Below, one piece after another: positions 61,729 to 64,000 of a DNA stretch of 64,000 nt. The stretch is from Glycocaulis albus (GTDB taxonomy: Bacteria > Pseudomonadota > Alphaproteobacteria > Caulobacterales > Maricaulaceae). Below the pieces are notes generated by a model. It ran no database searches, was not told the DNA's origin, and saw only the letters and a program-made list of their open reading frames with translations. The translations under genes were made by a program, and so were the position numbers. The stretch lies in NCBI RefSeq assembly GCF_014639075.1, contig NZ_BMFS01000002.1:294228-358227 (forward strand), given 5' to 3'. Within the stretch, counting starts at the first letter, position 1. The number at the start of each line of letters is the position of its first letter.

Positions 61729-63868
61729 GTCGCTCCCTTCGCGGGAGCGTGGATCGAAACGACGCGTTCGCCAAGCGCTAGCAACGCCGCCTCGTCGCTC
61801 CCTTCGCGGGAGCGTGGATCGAAACACCGCAGTGTGCGAGCAATGGGAGCGCGAGACGGGTCGCTCCCTTCGCGGGAGCGTGGATCGAAACAATTTGTGC
61901 AGGCGACGAGAAGCCGACAACCGAGGTCGCTCCCTTCGCGGGAGCGTGGATCGAAACCACAATCGCCGTCACCGCGCAAAGCCTTTGAGCGTCGCTCCCT
62001 TCGCGGGAGCGTGGATCGAAACCACCGACAACAAGCATGAAGTGCACCGGGCGATGTCGCTCCCTTCGCGGGAGCGTGGATCGAAACGAGATGGACGCGC
62101 TGGAAGAGGTGGTGGTCAGCGGTCGCTCCCTTCGCGGGAGCGTGGATCGAAACTCGACGCCAATGGCGATGTCACCGGCAGCCCGGTGTCGCTCCCTTCG
62201 CGGGAGCGTGGATCGAAACGTCCTGTCCAGCCGCACCCAGCGCGCGCAGAACGTCGCTCCCTTCGCGGGAGCGTGGATCGAAACATCGGAAACCTCGCCC
62301 CCTGCCAGCGGCTGGGCGGTCGCTCCCTTCGCGGGAGCGTGGATCGAAACTGAATTTTAACGGGTCCGTTCCGCCTGGAGCGATGTCGCTCCCTTCGCGG
62401 GAGCGTGGATCGAAACACGCTGGAGATCGAGGATCTCGGTGCGGGGCGGGCGTCGCTCCCTTCGCGGGAGCGTGGATCGAAACGACGCGTTACTCTGGTA
62501 CGGACACCGGCCCCAGGTCGCTCCCTTCGCGGGAGCGTGGATCGAAACGATGCCGGTTCCATCGCCCTGACCGGCGTGCGCCGTCGCTCCCTTCGCGGGA
62601 GCGTGGATCGAAACGTCACCCCGGTCAGCGGGGTGCCAAGCTCGGGCGGTCGCTCCCTTCGCGGGAGCGTGGATCGAAACGAGCCCGAACCCTCACCCAT
62701 TGGACGAGAGGCAGTCGCTCCCTTCGCGGGAGCGTGGATCGAAACCAGATTCCAATAGGGCGGACAGCTGAAGACCAGGTCGCTCCCTTCGCGGGAGCGT
62801 GGATCGAAACATTCCTATTCGGACAGTGGCGGACTGGGGCTCGGAGTCGCTCCCTTCGCGGGAGCGTGGATCGAAACATCACGCGCGGTGCGTGGATACT
62901 GCACCGCCGCGGTCGCTCCCTTCGCGGGAGCGTGGATCGAAACCATCAAGTGGGCGGACAATCCGCAGGAGTTGGCAGGTCGCTCCCTTCGCGGGAGCGT
63001 GGATCGAAACATCGCGGCCCGGTACGGCGCCGCGCGCCACCGCATGTCGCCCCCTTCGCGGGGGCGTGGATCGAAACATGTCGCCGAACTCGCGCTTTGC
63101 CGGCTTGATAGTCGCTCCCTTCGCGGGAGCGTGGATCGAAACGAGCCCGGCAGCGCCGGTAAGGGTGGCAGCGCCGTCGCTCCCTTCGCGGGAGCGTGGA
63201 TCGAAACAATTTGTGCAGCTCGGCCTTGGCCTTGGCGTCACGTCGCTCCCTTCGCGGGAGCGTGGATCGAAACCAAGTAGAAGGTCAGAGCCTGCCAGCC
63301 GCCATCGTCGCTCCCTTCGCGGGAGCGTGGATCGAAACCAGATTCCAATAGGGCGGACAGCTGAAGACCAGGTCGCTCCCTTCGCGGGAGCGTGGATCGA
63401 AACATTCCTATTCGGACAGTGGCGGACTGGGGCTCGGAGTCGCTCCCTTCGCGGGAGCGTGGATCGAAACATCACGCGCGGTGCGTGGATACTGCACCGC
63501 CGCGGTCGCTCCCTTCGCGGGAGCGTGGATCGAAACCATCAAGTGGGCGGACAATCCGCAGGAGTTGGCAGGTCGCTCCCTTCGCGGGAGCGTGGATCGA
63601 AACATCGCGGCCCGGTACGGCGCCGCGCGCCACCGCATGTCGCTCCCTTCGCGGGAGCGTGGATCGAAACATGTCGCCGAACTCGCGCTTTGCCGGCTTG
63701 ATAGTCGCTCCCTTCGCGGGAGCGTGGATCGAAACCAGATTATTGGAGAAGCTGAACTCCCCGCCGATCGTCGCTCCCTTCGCGGGAGCGTGGATCGAAA
63801 CTTCCGCTCGACCGATTCCAAGCATGAAGTGCTGAGGTCGCCCCCTTCGCGGGGGCGTGGATGAGAAC
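61729..63868 (+). CRISPR. Type I-C CRISPR array, 33 repeats and 32 spacers
   Basis: Thirty-two-base repeats (first at 61729-61760) begin GTCGCTCCC, contain TTCGC as loop of a GC-rich stem (positions 4-9 with 15-20) and end GTGGATCGAAAC, the type I-C 3' handle form. Spacers are 33-35 nt. All repeats are identical except repeat 21 (63046-63077) and the terminal repeat 33 (63837-63868). Both carry the paired change T6 to C and A18 to G; the last also differs at positions 27-29. Spacers 16-21 (62746-63110) recur in order as spacers 25-30 (63339-63703). Confidence 0.99.
63339..63703 (+). repeat. Duplicated block of six spacers in the CRISPR array
   Basis: Spacers 25-30 and their five internal repeats match spacers 16-21 (62746-63110). 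The only differences are the two paired bases in the repeat between the fifth and sixth spacers. Three unique spacers separate the blocks. Confidence 0.97.
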
Positions 63869-64000
63869 GTGATGAGACTGTCAGAAGTAGAAGTTCGTCC
63901 AGTATCGGTTGGCGTTGCGGAGTGCTCAGCTTCCTTTTGGCCGGTTTCTGGCTGGGGGTATTTTTGTGTCGTGGCTGCGAGTGCTAGGGGTGAGGGGCGG
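63869..64000. other. Trailer end of the array, no gene seen
   Basis: 132 bp after the last, degenerate repeat to the window edge. No reading frame, tRNA end or attachment-site duplication is visible. The last repeat's altered 3' end (ATGAGAAC in place of ATCGAAAC) marks the oldest end of the array. Confidence 0.6.

Noticed and set aside
61699..63864. Long open frames on both strands through the CRISPR array
   Set aside because: They are translations of the repeats (for example RSLRGSVDRN every 22 residues) and spacers, not genes.
49784..64000. Search by eye for a second copy of the tRNA-Ser 3' end as the right attachment site
   Set aside because: No match to the last 18-20 bases of the tRNA was found within the window; the right boundary probably lies beyond it.

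Overview
The window reads as a GC-rich alphaproteobacterial chromosome. The gene content points to a stalked or holdfast-making member of the Caulobacterales/Maricaulales (Hyphomonadaceae or Maricaulaceae type). The supporting signs are a near-complete holdfast-like polysaccharide locus, the tig/clpP/clpX cluster, many small lipoproteins, a sphingomonad/caulobacter-style TonB receptor locus, and GC-rich palindromic intergenic repeats. The taxonomic call is inference from gene families, not from a marker gene.

Region by region: 1-1783 holds three tandem, translationally coupled lipoprotein paralogues, the leftmost cut by the window edge. 1868-5696 is the proteostasis cluster clpX, clpP, tig. 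5854-9945 is a coupled operon of a sulfotransferase, a glycosyltransferase-like/sulfotransferase fusion and an ABC exporter. A tRNA-Leu, a TPMT-family methyltransferase and a nitroreductase follow, then threonine catabolism (tdh, kbl), with an SPFH-tail membrane protein between the two genes and flanked by a duplicated kbl 3' end. clpA-clpS, tRNA-Lys, small exported proteins, tgt and an acyl-CoA carboxylase follow. 23421-34162 is the holdfast-like cluster: flippase, two GT2 enzymes, deacetylase, polymerase, chain-length protein, ATPase, outer-membrane export protein and GNAT transferase, plus a coupled GH5-like hydrolase. 34177-38474 is mixed housekeeping and hypothetical genes. At about 38543-38612 there is a good candidate small RNA. 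39395-45829 is an uptake/catabolism locus (MFS, TonB receptor, TetR regulator, two alpha/beta hydrolases) with a clear operator inside the receptor promoter. 45836-49619 carries the apbC/Mrp ATPase and two envelope proteins.

From tRNA-Ser(GCU) at 49696 to the right edge the DNA looks like a genomic island. It has a tyrosine integrase beside the tRNA, then a decayed conjugation module (ribbon-helix-helix gene, truncated traD-like gene, three-site operator). A complete type I-C CRISPR-Cas system follows: cas3, cas5c, cas8c with a nested cas11c start, cas7c, cas4, cas1, cas2, a 220-bp leader with a thrice-repeated 10-mer, and a 33-repeat array. Six consecutive spacers in the array are duplicated as a block. 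The right end of the island is not in the window.
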